5,365 nt of DNA from assembly GCA_016866735.1 (NCBI GenBank), contig VGLL01000071.1, positions 1-5,365 on the forward strand, read 5' to 3'. This DNA comes from Candidatus Shapirobacteria bacterium. GTDB taxonomy: Bacteria; Patescibacteriota; Microgenomatia; VGLL01. The notes beneath the pieces were generated by a model. That model searched no databases, had not been told where the DNA came from, and saw only the letters and a list, made by a program, of their open reading frames with translations. Below, one piece after another: positions 5,154 to 5,365 of the stretch. Both the position numbers and the translations under genes were made by a program. Numbering within the stretch: position 1 is the first letter of the stretch; each line of letters begins with the position of its first letter.

Positions 5154-5206
5154 AGATTAGATATGGGCGCAAAACGCTGCTGTAGCAGAATTTTGCGCCC
5201 CAATCT
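5154..5206. repeat. Large hairpin after the PaaX-like gene
   Basis: GGGCGCAAAA (5165-5174) and TTTTGCGCCC (5191-5200) form a perfect 10-bp stem; inside it CTGC (5177-5180) pairs with GCAG (5185-5188) around a TGTA loop after a CG/AA internal loop. Outside, AGATT (5154-5158) can pair with AATCT (5202-5206). There is no T-run on either strand, so it is not a standard intrinsic terminator; it may protect or end the PaaX-like transcript, or serve as a protein-binding palindrome. Confidence 0.75.
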
Positions 5207-5365
5207 CCAAAATCGAGCAGTCAACGCAACTGGGATTTTTATTTCCGAATTTCTCCTCCCTCGCCTCCTTCCTCGCCGCCATTTCTTAAAATCCGCCTCT
5301 TGCGTGGAGTGATTTTGGGTGATAGAATTTTGTTGCCACCAAGTAGTTAATCAGAAGTTTATGTA
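5207..5365. other. Apparently non-coding right end
   Basis: I see no gene here on either strand. The stretch 5244-5287 is strongly pyrimidine-rich on the plus strand. Short open frames exist but have no start signal, no domain and odd composition. An ATG in the last five bases (5361-5363) could be the beginning of a gene outside the window. Confidence 0.5.
5300..5328 (+). promoter_or_regulatory. Weak promoter candidate pointing off the right edge
   Basis: TTGCGT (5300-5305), a 17-base spacer and TAGAAT (5323-5328, five of six matches). The -35 is poor. If used, transcription would start near 5335 and lead into the next gene, perhaps from the ATG at 5361. Confidence 0.25.

Noticed and set aside
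5138..5257. Short minus-strand frames over the PaaX-like gene's downstream region, including a 42-codon one starting near 5288
   Set aside because: No start signal or domain, and the sequence is a purine-rich tract read as Arg/Glu/Gly-rich peptide.
5163..5312. 49-codon plus-strand frame starting MGAKRCC
   Set aside because: It starts at the edge of the hairpin stem, has no ribosome site or promoter nearby, and is rich in Arg and Cys with no recognisable pattern.

Overview
The window looks like a piece of a Candidate Phyla Radiation (Patescibacteria) genome, most likely a Microgenomates-type lineage. The reasons are a lone ftsZ with a short linker, a TrbL/VirB6-like polytopic protein with a long proline-rich cytoplasmic tail, a PaaX/Cas2-like winged-helix protein with one membrane helix (a family I associate with this group), moderate GC content and weak or absent Shine-Dalgarno sites. 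This taxonomic call is inference from protein style; no rRNA is present. The standard bacterial code fits: no TGA lies inside any real gene, and three genes end in TGA.

Layout. From 1 to 2272 the minus strand carries a two-gene unit: a 679-residue multi-spanning membrane protein resembling type IV secretion TrbL/VirB6 components, then 15 bases downstream a secreted lipoprotein that runs off the left edge. A compact divergent promoter region (2273-2392) separates it from ftsZ on the plus strand (2393-3511), which is complete down to its C-terminal IPAFLR peptide. Just after ftsZ comes a 31-bp near-perfect duplication of the end of ftsZ, flanking a 65-bp insert rich in nested inverted repeats. 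Immediately beyond it a VapBC-type toxin-antitoxin pair (3654-4272) has its own promoter and a 7-bp inverted-repeat operator lying over the -10 and the start codon. A 193-bp spacer with hairpins and a promoter leads to a 223-residue PaaX-like/Cas2-fold protein (4466-5137). The last 228 bases hold a strong hairpin and no convincing gene.

How the genes relate. The minus-strand pair probably contributes to an envelope-spanning secretion or DNA-transfer apparatus; ftsZ builds the division ring; the toxin-antitoxin module and the PaaX-like protein are separate transcription units. The module sits next to a repeat-mediated scar, so this part of the region appears to have been remodelled. Points most worth a second look: the ftsZ-tail duplication around a palindromic insert, the vapBC operator, predicted leaderless transcripts for two genes, the nine-proline run in the membrane protein, and the Cas2-like domain outside any CRISPR context.
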